Source: Candidatus Litorirhabdus singularis
GTDB lineage: Bacteria > Pseudomonadota > Gammaproteobacteria > Pseudomonadales > Halieaceae
Reading direction: 5' to 3'
NCBI RefSeq assembly: GCF_026262625.1
Contig: NZ_SHNN01000001.1
Location: 682,001-746,000, forward strand
Length of the DNA: 64,000 nucleotides
Part shown: piece after piece, positions 27,037-36,446 of the stretch
Numbering within the stretch: the first letter of the stretch is position 1
How the letters are laid out: each line of letters starts with the position of its first letter
The notes under the pieces: model-generated
What the model was told of the DNA's origin: nothing
The model's database searches: none
What the model saw: only the letters and a program-made list of their open reading frames with translations
Program-made: the position numbers and the translations under genes

Positions 27037-27978
27037 CTAATGACTTTCTGCTATAAATTGCTGTAAATCCAGCACCACTTGCGCCAACAAGCCTGGCTGA
27101 TCTTCCTGCACAAAATGCCCGGCACCGGATATTTCGCGCGATAAATGTTGGGCTTTTTTCGGCAGGCGTGACTGAAACACCGCCTCCCAGGCCTTGGTCG
27201 ATGGGTCAGAATCACTGAACGCAGTCACGCACGGAATGTCGAGCTGCTCCAGTATTGACCAAGCCGCGCGATTCTCGGCAATACCAGGCATAGTCTCGCT
27301 CAGTGGAATCAATGGCGGAAATGCCAGTGCCGCCGCTTTGTAGCTGGCATCGGGAAACGGGGCATCGTACCCGGCGATAACGTCATCATCCAGTGATGTC
27401 ACGCAGACACCGTCGACAATCGCCGCCACCGGCATATCTTTCATATCGCGCACCGTTGCCGCCCAGTTCCGCACCAACTCGCCGGGCCAATCAGCAATAC
27501 CCAAGGGCGGCAGTTGCGCATTGGGTAACAAGGTATTGGCAACAATAAGTCCGCTGAAACGATCCGGCATCTGGCTCAGCGTACGCAGCCCAATCGGGCC
27601 GCCCCAGTCCTGACACAGCAATGTAATTTGTTGGAGCTCGAGCTGCTCTACCAACGTCTGCATGCAATCGACAAAGAACTGGTAGCTGTAGTCAGTGACG
27701 TGCAGCAATTTGTCCGATTTGCCAAAACCAATATGGTCTGGCGCTACCACGCGATAACCAGCGGCACTCACTGCTGCGATAACCCTACGGTAGCCAAAGG
27801 ACCAGCTGGGTTCACCGTGTAGCATCAACACCACCGGCGCTGCGCGCGGCCCGATGTCCACATAATGCATGCGCAATTCGTCATAATCTGGGTGGCTAAC
27901 CACGGCGTAATTTTCTGCAAACGGATAGTCCGGCAGATTGGCAAAGCGTTCCTGTGGTGTTCGCAGCGGAGTCAACAT
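27037..27978 (-). CDS. Haloalkane dehalogenase, HLD-I (DhlA-like) subfamily
   Basis: Alpha/beta hydrolase (313 aa) that replaces halide by hydroxyl on haloalkanes. The nucleophile-halide pair Asp124-Trp125 is in LCQDWGGPIG, the oxyanion loop is HGEPSWSFGYR (Glu56), and the catalytic acid follows the last strand in FSDSDP (Asp256/258) with His288 in GAGHFVQED. These placements match DhlA almost residue for residue and separate it from epoxide hydrolases, which have two lid tyrosines. It is probably co-transcribed with the DoxX gene and preceded by a damaged small gene. Confidence 0.88.
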   Translation of the reverse strand: MLTPLRTPQERFANLPDYPFAENYAVVSHPDYDELRMHYVDIGPRAAPVVLMLHGEPSWSFGYRRVIAAVSAAGYRVVAPDHIGFGKSDKLLHVTDYSYQFFVDCMQTLVEQLELQQITLLCQDWGGPIGLRTLSQMPDRFSGLIVANTLLPNAQLPPLGIADWPGELVRNWAATVRDMKDMPVAAIVDGVCVTSLDDDVIAGYDAPFPDASYKAAALAFPPLIPLSETMPGIAENRAAWSILEQLDIPCVTAFSDSDPSTKAWEAVFQSRLPKKAQHLSREISGAGHFVQEDQPGLLAQVVLDLQQFIAESH

Positions 27979-27981
27979 AGA

Positions 27982-28139
27982 TCAGGTTCCCCTCAACGGA
28001 CTGTCCGCGGGGTCCAGCAGTGTGAGTTTTTCAAACAGGTTGGCGGCCAAAATCCGTGCCGCTTGAGATCATCCAGCACTTCGTCACGGCTGCTAAAGTA
28101 ATTGTGTACTACCTGCATAGGGCCCGGTTGCAACGCCAT
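27982..28139 (-). pseudogene. Frameshifted small gene directly upstream of the haloalkane dehalogenase
   Basis: From ATG 28139 (GGGAG six bases before) one frame reads MALQPGPMQVVHNYFSSRDE and VLDDLK, then the adjacent frame continues AARILAANLFEKLTLLDPAD and ends TGA four bases before the dehalogenase ATG. The span of 158 bp is one base short of a 52-aa gene. No family recognised. It could be a true one-base deletion or a sequence error. Confidence 0.5.
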
Positions 28140-28217
28140 GCTCATCTCCCAGAATTTTGCATAGTTAGTATTACCTCATAGGACCAAAGATTAGCACAGC
28201 TCACCCCCACCTACGCA

Positions 28218-30023
28218 TCACTCGGCAGGCGCGCAGCCAAGACGCTGGTATTCCCTGGCATCAAACAGCTCATAGCCTCGCCAAGGCGAGCGAAACAGGT
28301 TTATGAACATGGCGCAACGCTCAGCAACGTCCGCAAACCCCGCATCGGCCAACAGGCGATCAGTAAAATGTGACACTTCCAGACGCCCGGGTGACATGCG
28401 GATGCCACCATCCGTGTCAGTATCCAGAAACAGCACGCCACCTTCATCTGCTTGCCACGCCTGCCAGACTGGCTGCGCCTGATCCTGACCACCGCCCGGG
28501 TCACCGTTGCGTGCAAACTCGGCCCAGTAGCCCATCATGGCGGCAGAGAGTGTTTCACGGCCGGTCCGGTTAAAGGGGTTAAAGAACCAGGGTATAGGGT
28601 TGATGCGTTCGAAGTCGCCCAACACAAACGGTATCTCCATGCCATGAGCAGCACCTAAGGCCGTGCTCCAGTCAACCAGCAGCATGTTGCCGCCCTCATC
28701 CCAATCAAAACGATAGGCGAAGACCGGCGCGCCGGCGTTGCTGGCGATTACGTTGGCGGGGCTATCTACCGCCGCCAAGCGCCAACCGTCACTGAGGTAG
28801 GCTGTCACACGATCGAAGTTAGCCTGATCAGTTATCCGCGGTATCAAACCCCAGCGCAGCTCGCTGAATTCAGAGTTCATTGCTGCAAACAGTTTTTGCT
28901 CATCGCGGTTGGCGCCGGTGATCAAAGGCACATTGTTGTAACGCTTAGGGTCGGCAAAAACCTCCAGCAACGAATCTGCAGGCAGTACCACACCGTCGCG
29001 AAAGGTCTGAGGAACAGAATAACTACCTGCGCGTGCGCCAATATCAGTCAGCAGTTCTTGTGGACTGCGCGCGCGCAGAAATTCTGCCAAAGCGCCGACG
29101 CCCATAGTCTCATGCACCGCTTTCGCTGACTCTCGATCACTGGCCAACCCCGCCTGCTGTAGCAATGAGACCACGCGTTCGCCAGAGCTGTTGCGGTGAC
29201 CTGGGCTGGCTTCATCCCGGTAGTTCTCTGCCTCGGTCAGCGCCTGAGTGGCGATAGATCCGCTTTGCACAATGGCGCGGTGAAACAACCCCTGCGCCAG
29301 CGGGCTGGCCATCAGTGCATAGACATTGCGGCCACCCGCCGATTCACCAAACACCGTGACATTCTCAGAGTCGCCGCCAAAAGTCTCGATATTGCGCTGC
29401 ACCCATTGCAGCGCTGCCACCATGTCAAGCAGGGCAAAGTTGCCTGAAGCTTCTTCCGGGCTAGAGGCACTCGCGCCCAGAGCCGGGTGACTGAACCAAC
29501 CCAAAAAGCCCAGGCGATAATTGATGCTCACCACAATCACCTGCTGGCTGCCAGCCAGATGGCTCGCGGGATACCCCGCGGCGGTGCCGGCCGTATTGCT
29601 GCCGCCATGTATCCACAGCATCACCGGCAGCCTGGTGCCTGCATTCAGGGCGTCTCGCGGCGCCCACACGTTCAGGTACAGACAATCTTCACTGCCAATG
29701 ATATCGCCAGCCACACCAGTGTCTCGCGTCATAAAACTCCAGGGCTGGATGCAGGCAGCACCAAACTTCACGGTATCGCGCGTGCCCTCCCAGGCTGGAA
29801 TGGCGCCGGGCGCCCGCCAGCGGTCAGCCCCTACTGGGGGCGCCGCGTAGGGTATGCCCAGCCAGGCATAGACATCATGGCGGTCGGCAAATCCCATGAT
29901 TGTGCCGCTATCCAACAGCCGCTCTGAAGCCGGCTCAACATAGACCGACTCGGAGCGATCATCTCCAAGCAAAAACCATGCAACGAGCACAATGACCATG
30001 GCCAGCAAAATTTTCTTCAGCAT
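28218..30023 (-). CDS. Type B carboxylesterase with N-terminal membrane anchor or signal
   Basis: 601 aa. An N-terminal helix MLKKILLAMVIVLVAWFLLG targets it to the envelope. Catalytic triad of the family: Ser in FGESAGG, Glu in GANRDEQKLF, His in GAAHGMEIPF; oxyanion hole HGGSN; EDCLYLNVW signature. ATG 30023 follows GGAGAG; the frame runs further up but without homology. Substrate probably a carboxylic ester. Same strand as the dehalogenase, but a 240-bp interval with the damaged small gene separates them. Confidence 0.92.
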   Translation of the reverse strand: MLKKILLAMVIVLVAWFLLGDDRSESVYVEPASERLLDSGTIMGFADRHDVYAWLGIPYAAPPVGADRWRAPGAIPAWEGTRDTVKFGAACIQPWSFMTRDTGVAGDIIGSEDCLYLNVWAPRDALNAGTRLPVMLWIHGGSNTAGTAAGYPASHLAGSQQVIVVSINYRLGFLGWFSHPALGASASSPEEASGNFALLDMVAALQWVQRNIETFGGDSENVTVFGESAGGRNVYALMASPLAQGLFHRAIVQSGSIATQALTEAENYRDEASPGHRNSSGERVVSLLQQAGLASDRESAKAVHETMGVGALAEFLRARSPQELLTDIGARAGSYSVPQTFRDGVVLPADSLLEVFADPKRYNNVPLITGANRDEQKLFAAMNSEFSELRWGLIPRITDQANFDRVTAYLSDGWRLAAVDSPANVIASNAGAPVFAYRFDWDEGGNMLLVDWSTALGAAHGMEIPFVLGDFERINPIPWFFNPFNRTGRETLSAAMMGYWAEFARNGDPGGGQDQAQPVWQAWQADEGGVLFLDTDTDGGIRMSPGRLEVSHFTDRLLADAGFADVAERCAMFINLFRSPWRGYELFDAREYQRLGCAPAE

Positions 30024-30191
30024 TAAAGCTTCTCTCCGACGCGGTTCTAGCCCTTTGGAAAGCGACCGCAAATATTATTGTTATGCGCAACCTGCACGCT
30101 GCAGACCAGATATACCAGTGGCACAACAATTCCGCAAACAGGGAAGCTGAGGTAGAATGCCGCCATCAGGCAACCTGGCGAGCGAATCCCG

Positions 30192-31484
30192 ATCAAAACA
30201 CTGACTTTACAACCCATTCAGAAGGTCGCAGGTGAAGTTACCCTTCCCGGCTCCAAGAGCCTGTCCAACCGCATTTTACTACTGGCGGCATTGGCTACAG
30301 GCACCACGCAAATCGACAACTTACTCTACAGTGACGACATACGGCACATGCTGAATGCGCTGCAGGCATTAGGGGTAGAGTTTCAGCTGAGCAACAACAA
30401 CACCTGCTGCACGGTGACCGGCAACGGCGGCGCGCTAAACACGGCCACACCAGCAGAGCTCTTTTTAGGCAACGCCGGCACCGCCATGCGCCCCCTTACC
30501 GCAGCATTGTGCCTGGGAGCAGGGGAATTTAACTTACTCGGCGAACCGCGCATGTACGAGCGCCCGATTGGCGATCTCGTCGATTGTCTGCGCACGGCTG
30601 GCGCGGATATCAGCTATGGTGGCACCGAAGGCTATCCGCCACTGCACATAAGAGGCAGCGGCCTGACGGGCGGCAGAGTGAGCATTCGTGGCAATATTTC
30701 CAGCCAGTTCCTTACCGCCATGCTGATGGCGGCACCCTTGGCGCAAGGCGATCTGGTAATAGCTGTCGACGGTGAACTGGTCTCCAAGCCCTATATTGAT
30801 ATCACTCTGGACATCATGGCCCGTTTTGGGGTCACGGTGGAGAACAGCCATTACCAACAGTTCACCGTGCGCGGCAATCAGACTTACCAATCGCCGGGCA
30901 CTATTATGGTAGAAGGCGACGCCTCTTCTGCCTCTTACTTTCTCGCCGCAGCGGCCATCGGCGGTGGTCAGGTTAAGGTCAACGGCACGGGCACGGCCAG
31001 CGTACAGGGCGACGCCCGCTTTGCCGAAGTGCTGGAACTGATGGGCGCAAACGTGAGCTGGGCCGCCAATAGCATTACCGTAGAACGCGGCGAACTGCGT
31101 GGTGTAGACGTGGACCTGAACCATATACCCGACGCCGCAATGACCATTGCCACCACGGCGCTGTTCGCCCAGGGTCCCACTACCATCCGCAATATTTATA
31201 ACTGGCGTGTTAAAGAAACCGACCGTCTCAGCGCGATGGCGACCGAGCTGCGCAAAGTGGGTGCTGAGGTCGTTGAAGGCGATGATTTTATTACCGTGGA
31301 GCCACCCGCCAACATTCAATCCGCAGCGATAGACACCTATGACGATCACCGCATGGCGATGTGCTTTTCGCTAGCGGCCATGGGCGACAGTCCTATTACC
31401 ATCAACGATCCTGACTGCACCTCAAAGACGTTTCCCAATTACTTCGAGCTTTTCGCCAGTATCTGCCAGCCGTATCGGGGCTAA
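30192..31484 (+). CDS. aroA: 3-phosphoshikimate 1-carboxyvinyltransferase (EPSP synthase), apparent ATC start
   Basis: Joins PEP to shikimate 3-phosphate in the chorismate pathway. Class I, enterobacterial type: [44 protein letters not shown] and [12 protein letters not shown] are all intact. Upstream of TTG 30291 (which would delete the essential Lys of PGSKS) the frame is open to a TAG at 30153 but holds no ATG, GTG or TTG. The E. coli protein starts M-E-S-L-T-L-Q-P-I; here codons ATC-AAA-ACA-CTG-ACT-TTA-CAA-CCC-ATT align exactly, so ATC 30192 is the probable start (430 aa). Confidence 0.95.
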   Translation: MKTLTLQPIQKVAGEVTLPGSKSLSNRILLLAALATGTTQIDNLLYSDDIRHMLNALQALGVEFQLSNNNTCCTVTGNGGALNTATPAELFLGNAGTAMRPLTAALCLGAGEFNLLGEPRMYERPIGDLVDCLRTAGADISYGGTEGYPPLHIRGSGLTGGRVSIRGNISSQFLTAMLMAAPLAQGDLVIAVDGELVSKPYIDITLDIMARFGVTVENSHYQQFTVRGNQTYQSPGTIMVEGDASSASYFLAAAAIGGGQVKVNGTGTASVQGDARFAEVLELMGANVSWAANSITVERGELRGVDVDLNHIPDAAMTIATTALFAQGPTTIRNIYNWRVKETDRLSAMATELRKVGAEVVEGDDFITVEPPANIQSAAIDTYDDHRMAMCFSLAAMGDSPITINDPDCTSKTFPNYFELFASICQPYRG

Positions 31485-31499
31485 GCCAGCAGCACTAGA

Positions 31500-34424
31500 T
31501 TATCCCGTCGAGGCCCCGCGCGCTCGATAGAGCGATGGATCTATTTTGGCTAACATCTGCGGCTGAGCAGATACCTCCAGGCCAAGAAATTCAACGAGCT
31601 CTGCCACTATTACCTCCGGGGCATGCATTAAACCCGCGTGAGATATCTGCAGGGTCGGCACCGATTGGCGCAGCAAGCATTCGAGAGCAAAACCGTTGTG
31701 GCGCTCAAACTGCTCACGCAGCTTATCCTCAGACTGGGCATCGGCAGACTGGCCCAGTCGGGTCAACATTGTTGTTTGCGAAGCGATCAATTCATCCAGC
31801 TCACGCTGCATAAAGATCACCTTGTACTGCCAGCCCTGCGGTAAGTGCGGTAACAACGGCGAGACCACTTTCAGCGACTTACCACAGGCATCCTGTAGCC
31901 AGTTGTTAGACTTGGCCAGCCCCTTGACCCGTTCCAGCTCGAGATAACCTCTGGGGTTATTTTCATCCGCTGCCCTGGCGGCATCTGTCAGCGCCGGTAG
32001 GCCCGCCGCCTGCAACATCTGCATCATCAGCGAAGTACCAGAGCGAGGCAGCCCTGAAACCACGTAGATAGTTTGATCACCGTCACTCGCAGGGCGCACC
32101 ACGCCATTGTCGAGATCACCCAATCTTGGCTCCAACTCAGACACTGGCATTTCCGGCAGTGCAGTAGCGTAGTCAATGGCAGAATAGTCCGGCAGCTGCG
32201 GTGCCACGCGCTCCTCGCGCCGCTGCCGCTGCAGTTGTTCTAAATCTCGCGCATGCTGTAAGTGGTCAGCCGCCAACCCACTGTCTGCCAGTGCCTCACT
32301 GTAAAGGCCAGCCAGTCGGCGGTGAGCCTGTGCATAATTGGGGTTCAGCTCCAGCGCCCTTGCATAGGCCTCGCGTGCCAAATCCCAGGCGCCGGCGCGT
32401 GCCTCACAGACACCCAACACATAATGGGCGGGCGCCAGATGATACTTGAGAGCCAACGCTTTGCCTGCCTCCTCCCGCGCACGCTCATACTGTTCCAGGC
32501 CGAGATAAGTCTGGGCCAGACCCAGCACTGCGCCGGAGTCATGCGGATCAAGTGCCAGCACTGCCTCGTACGCCGCTAGCGCTTTTCGATAACGGCGTAG
32601 CCGCCGATAACATTCGCCCAACTGATAGTGATAACCAGCAGCCCCAGACTGGCGTTCCCCGGCCAGCTTAAGTAACGCCAGTGCTGCTTTATCATCGCCA
32701 CGGGCAACCGCGACCCAGCCATCCATATAGTCCAAGGCACTCACATTGCCGCGGGCAATGGAGCGCAGCTTCTTGATCACGCGCTGTTCTTCTAAGGTGA
32801 ACAACTTCTCTGCCGGGCTCTGCTTATCGTGCTCAGCAACCGCACCAGTTGGCTCCCTGGCTTTGGCCAAATCATCCATCAGCGCCCGGTGCTGCTCGCG
32901 CCGCTCCCTGGCATCAGCCGCAATGTCCGTCAACCGCTCGCGGCAAACAGTTGCCGCCTGCAACCAGCGCTGCCGAATATCAGCCACTGTGTCAGCCAAT
33001 TCCTCGACATGACCCAAGGCCTGCAGACACATGGCCAACTGAATGCCAAACCGAAACTCCAGTGGCTGGGCCTCGTAAAGGGTAACCAGCAGAGGTATGG
33101 CGTCACCAAAGCGCTGCGCATTCATGAAAGAGCGCGCCAAATTGTAGTTATTTTCAGTGCGGGCCGCGGCGGCCGCTTGCGCAGCGTCATCTCCGGGGCG
33201 ATCGATATACCCCAAAGCCACCAGTTGCTCGAGCGCTTCACTTGCCTCCTCAACTGCCAAGCCTGTACCAGGCGGATGCTCACCGGACGCACCGGGCACA
33301 TCATCCCAGCTGGGCACGGTCGTTGCGCTGACCGATTGCTGATAGATATCCAGTAGCGGCCTGCCGTCCATATCCTCTCCCACCGGCAGATCAAAAAGGC
33401 TCAATATGGTAGGCGTCACATCCAGCAAATTGGCTCCATGAATCAACACATCCTTGCGGATGCCAGGACCATGCACCAAAAATACGCCATGTTCACGGTG
33501 CTCTACCGCTGGGCCCGCAGGCTCATTGGGCAGCACTCGCCGCCGCAGGTGATCCGGATGAAACCCATGATCAGACACCAGCATCACCGTGCAATCCGGG
33601 CCCGCCTGCTCACACAACGTGCCCAGCATCATGTCGTGAAAAATATAGGTGGTGGTCACCACACTCTGGTAGATGTCGAAATCTTCCTGCGTAACCCAGT
33701 CCAGCTTGGGCGGGTGATAACGCATAAACCCATGGCCCATATGGTCAATGGCGTCGAGGTAAACCGCGGTAAAATCCCAGGGCTCCGCCTGCATCAAGTG
33801 AGTCACGCAGTTCTGCAGCGACGCACATTCCGAAATATTCTTGATAATGCTTTGCAAACGACTATCGTTTTGCTGATCGATGCGCTCTCCCAGCGGCACA
33901 AAGGCGCGCACCTGTTCGGCGCTAATATCAGCCGGATGCACTCTCAGCCCGGCGACGGTATCCAGCATTTGCGGCGGATGCACATGTCGCGCGGCCAGCG
34001 GCCACTCGCGATCCTGGGGATTTGCCGATCCCGTGTCGGCATAGTGGTTACTGACCATCACACCGTTGATCGGCTCCACCGGGCTGCTGGGCCACCAACC
34101 AACAACATTACTGCGCAACTCATTCTGACTGAGAATATTCCAGATTGCCTTGGTGGTGCGTGCAAGACTGGTTACCGGCTGCACCCCCTTGTCATCGGGT
34201 AAAGGCTCGGTAAAGCCGAGCACGCCATGGTTGAACGGACGCTTGCCGGTCGCAATAGAAGTCCACAGCATCGGTGACAAAATAGGTGACAAGGTCATCA
34301 GGTCACCGCTGACACCACCTTCCACCAACCGCTGCAAGTTCGGCATCAGGCCGGCATCCATAAGCGGGCCAATCAGCTTCCAGTCGGCGGCATCCCAGCC
34401 CACCAATAATAGCTTTCTACGCAT
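31500..34424 (-). CDS. Alkaline-phosphatase-superfamily phosphodiesterase - TPR - sulfotransferase fusion
   Basis: 974-aa three-part protein without a signal peptide. About 1-365: type I phosphodiesterase/nucleotide pyrophosphatase fold (LLVGWDAADW with metal Asp, LDAIDHMGHG, LVSDHGFHPDH). About 430-750: low-complexity hinge, then tetratricopeptide repeats (ALDPHDSGAVLGLAQTYLG, ALELNPNYAQAHRRLAGLYS). About 795-965: sulfotransferase domain with PAPS loop VVSGLPRSGTSLMM. It may cleave and re-sulfate a phospho- or sulfo-conjugate, or act on surface glycans; this is inference. It is divergent from the VPLPA-CTERM gene, 340 bp away. Confidence 0.82.
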   Translation of the reverse strand: MRRKLLLVGWDAADWKLIGPLMDAGLMPNLQRLVEGGVSGDLMTLSPILSPMLWTSIATGKRPFNHGVLGFTEPLPDDKGVQPVTSLARTTKAIWNILSQNELRSNVVGWWPSSPVEPINGVMVSNHYADTGSANPQDREWPLAARHVHPPQMLDTVAGLRVHPADISAEQVRAFVPLGERIDQQNDSRLQSIIKNISECASLQNCVTHLMQAEPWDFTAVYLDAIDHMGHGFMRYHPPKLDWVTQEDFDIYQSVVTTTYIFHDMMLGTLCEQAGPDCTVMLVSDHGFHPDHLRRRVLPNEPAGPAVEHREHGVFLVHGPGIRKDVLIHGANLLDVTPTILSLFDLPVGEDMDGRPLLDIYQQSVSATTVPSWDDVPGASGEHPPGTGLAVEEASEALEQLVALGYIDRPGDDAAQAAAAARTENNYNLARSFMNAQRFGDAIPLLVTLYEAQPLEFRFGIQLAMCLQALGHVEELADTVADIRQRWLQAATVCRERLTDIAADARERREQHRALMDDLAKAREPTGAVAEHDKQSPAEKLFTLEEQRVIKKLRSIARGNVSALDYMDGWVAVARGDDKAALALLKLAGERQSGAAGYHYQLGECYRRLRRYRKALAAYEAVLALDPHDSGAVLGLAQTYLGLEQYERAREEAGKALALKYHLAPAHYVLGVCEARAGAWDLAREAYARALELNPNYAQAHRRLAGLYSEALADSGLAADHLQHARDLEQLQRQRREERVAPQLPDYSAIDYATALPEMPVSELEPRLGDLDNGVVRPASDGDQTIYVVSGLPRSGTSLMMQMLQAAGLPALTDAARAADENNPRGYLELERVKGLAKSNNWLQDACGKSLKVVSPLLPHLPQGWQYKVIFMQRELDELIASQTTMLTRLGQSADAQSEDKLREQFERHNGFALECLLRQSVPTLQISHAGLMHAPEVIVAELVEFLGLEVSAQPQMLAKIDPSLYRARGASTG

Positions 34425-34581
34425 TACTCACCTTGTCTCGTCGCTGGTCCAGCACCGCATAATACACGCACCTCAGCAGTCTACCCCAGCTGACGTGCGT
34501 GGTTAGTGAACCGGTTCAAACTATGAACGGCCAATACAGCAAAGGCTGTGTCAGCAACCACCGTCAACCGCGCCGACGGAG

Positions 34582-34598
34582 TGTCAGAAATTTTTACA
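34582..34598 (+). promoter_or_regulatory. 17-bp upstream element of the VPLPA-CTERM gene
   Basis: TGTCAGAAATTTTTACA, same length and pattern as the elements before the two PEP-CTERM genes and in the same orientation relative to its gene. Centre about 75 bp upstream of the -24 GG. Confidence 0.7.
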
Positions 34599-34662
34599 AT
34601 GGGGCGCTGGCAGCCGAGAGGCCTCCACCTATACGGTTGTATTTAAACGATAAATTTTTCGC

Positions 34663-34678
34663 TGGCGCGAGACTTGCA
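34663..34678 (+). promoter_or_regulatory. Sigma-54 (-24/-12) promoter of the VPLPA-CTERM gene
   Basis: TGGCGCGAGACTTGCA: ten bases between GG and GC, TTGCA at -12. The predicted start is near 34689, leaving a leader of about 76 nt. Confidence 0.78.
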
Positions 34679-34764
34679 TGACGTAGTAGCTTACGCTGCA
34701 GTGACTTACGATGTGGTGAATTACACTGCAATGACCGTAAGCGAGAGAGTGAGGAGTTTTAACC

Positions 34765-35376
34765 ATGAGCGATTATAAGGTCGGTACCGCTATTGCAACG
34801 TTTGGCGTTGCCACCGCAAGTCTATACATGACGCCATCGGCGGAAGCCGCTGTGATAGACCTCACACCCAATCCCGCCTCGATTACACAAGGCTCCACTA
34901 GCTCGGCCGGTACGCTGGTAGAATTGGGCATACCCGGCGGTAATGCGGACCTGTTCCAATACAATGGACTGATAGCAGGTGATGGAGACCCCATCAACTT
35001 CAATGCTTTCACTGCCGGTAGTTTCAGCATATCTGGCAGCAACTACGTGTATGACATAGCCGGCTTCAGGACAGTTTCTGTCGGCGGCACTGTCAGTGTC
35101 AACGACTCCTTTGCTATTTCCAGGGGCCGTCGCGAGGGAATTCGGTACTGGGGCTTTCTGACCCGCGACAATAATGTCGGCTGGTTCAAGGTTGATTTGG
35201 GCACCGATTCCGACAACACCATCCGCTACCTGGATGGTGCCTGGGAAGACACCGAAGACTCGATCAGGGTCGGTGAAGTGCCATTGCCAGCCAGTCTGCC
35301 ACTGCTGGCGTCCGCCTTGGGCTTACTGGCCGCGGGTGCAACTCGCAAACGCACCAAGACCGCCGCCAACGTCTAA
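34765..35376 (+). CDS. VPLPA-CTERM sorting-domain protein
   Basis: Exported 203-aa protein. The N-terminal export signal ends at AEA (about residue 28). The C-terminus VPLPASLPLLASALGLLAAG plus TRKRTK is the VPLPA variant of the exosortase sorting signal. The body is beta-rich (many Gly, Ser, Asp, Asn), suggesting a surface or matrix protein. GAGGAG lies before the ATG. Its 3' end overlaps that of the convergent dehydrogenase-like gene by four bases. Confidence 0.88.
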   Translation: MSDYKVGTAIATFGVATASLYMTPSAEAAVIDLTPNPASITQGSTSSAGTLVELGIPGGNADLFQYNGLIAGDGDPINFNAFTAGSFSISGSNYVYDIAGFRTVSVGGTVSVNDSFAISRGRREGIRYWGFLTRDNNVGWFKVDLGTDSDNTIRYLDGAWEDTEDSIRVGEVPLPASLPLLASALGLLAAGATRKRTKTAANV

Positions 35377-36443
35377 CGCAGTTGCCGTGCGCCGCGTATC
35401 GGGGGTAAATCTGACAACGTAACAATACCCGGCCGCGCACTGCAGACAGCCGGAATAGCATTGACGATCCAGTTGGCCGCCGTGGCATTACCGCCACCAG
35501 CAGCGCCAGGCTCAAAATGATCCTCAGCGTGCACGCTGACATGTAGATCCGGGTTGCCGCTAATCACCACCTGATGACAACCACGCCCCTCGGCAGGATA
35601 AGGCCAGTCCGGCGCACATTCGTCATCGATACGTGTGACGTGCTCTATCACATAGCGCACCTCAGTTGCGGTATGGCCAATAATCTCAAATCGGAACGCT
35701 CCCTGGGTGCCCTCTTCAAAGGTACCCATACCATCGACCTCAATAGTGCGCAGTAACGGCCTGCGTTCTACTTTGACCTCTACCTGCGTCACTGACTGGC
35801 CGAGTTCATCGCCCACCACGCGCAACATAGGTGCCCACACCATCTCTATAGCAAAGTCATGCAGCATCAGCGGGAGGTCTTCTAAGGAACCACCAAAGCC
35901 AATGACATCACGCACCACCTGGGGCTGGTCGTACAAGGCGTAATTGAAAATTTCCCGACAGCGAATTTCACTAATATCGGCCACTGCACCACTGAGCATA
36001 ATCGGCAGCGCATCCATCGCCCAACCAGGATCTATTCCCGACACCAACAGCGAGGCGCCACTGGCCGCGCAGGCAGACTCCACTGGAGCGGTAACTTCTG
36101 CCGCTACCGAGCCCGGATGAAGGAAAGAATAAAACGATGTCGAAACCACGTTGATGCCAGCCGCCAGACAGGCATTGAGGTCTGCCATAGCCTCCTCTGG
36201 ACGTATATCCGCGGTCGCCGTGTAAATAACGGCATCGGCACCAACAGCAATCGCCGCCTTATAATCATCGGTAGCCAGTACACCAGTCTCTGGCAAGCCG
36301 GCCAGCGTACCTGCATCTTTCCCTACCTTGGCGGGGTTGCTGACGATCACTGCCACCAGCTCCAACTCACTGTGCGATTGCACGGCACGCAACGCTGGCC
36401 TGCCCACGTTGCCTGTACCCCAAACGATCACTTTCAGACTCAT
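35373..36443 (-). CDS. NAD(P)-dependent 2,4-diaminopentanoate dehydrogenase-like protein (DapB-type Rossmann fold)
   Basis: 356 aa. The N-terminal Rossmann fold has VIVWGTGNVGRPALRAV; the central part SGIDPGWAMDALPIMLSG and the C-terminal domain match the dihydrodipicolinate reductase/DAP-dehydrogenase-like family, often annotated as amine dehydrogenase. The substrate is uncertain: relatives occur in many marine and actinobacterial catabolic clusters rather than ornithine fermentation. It is followed (upstream on the strand) by a DUF1653 gene 4 bp away. Confidence 0.75.
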   Translation of the reverse strand: MSLKVIVWGTGNVGRPALRAVQSHSELELVAVIVSNPAKVGKDAGTLAGLPETGVLATDDYKAAIAVGADAVIYTATADIRPEEAMADLNACLAAGINVVSTSFYSFLHPGSVAAEVTAPVESACAASGASLLVSGIDPGWAMDALPIMLSGAVADISEIRCREIFNYALYDQPQVVRDVIGFGGSLEDLPLMLHDFAIEMVWAPMLRVVGDELGQSVTQVEVKVERRPLLRTIEVDGMGTFEEGTQGAFRFEIIGHTATEVRYVIEHVTRIDDECAPDWPYPAEGRGCHQVVISGNPDLHVSVHAEDHFEPGAAGGGNATAANWIVNAIPAVCSARPGIVTLSDLPPIRGARQLR

Positions 36444-36446
36444 ACG

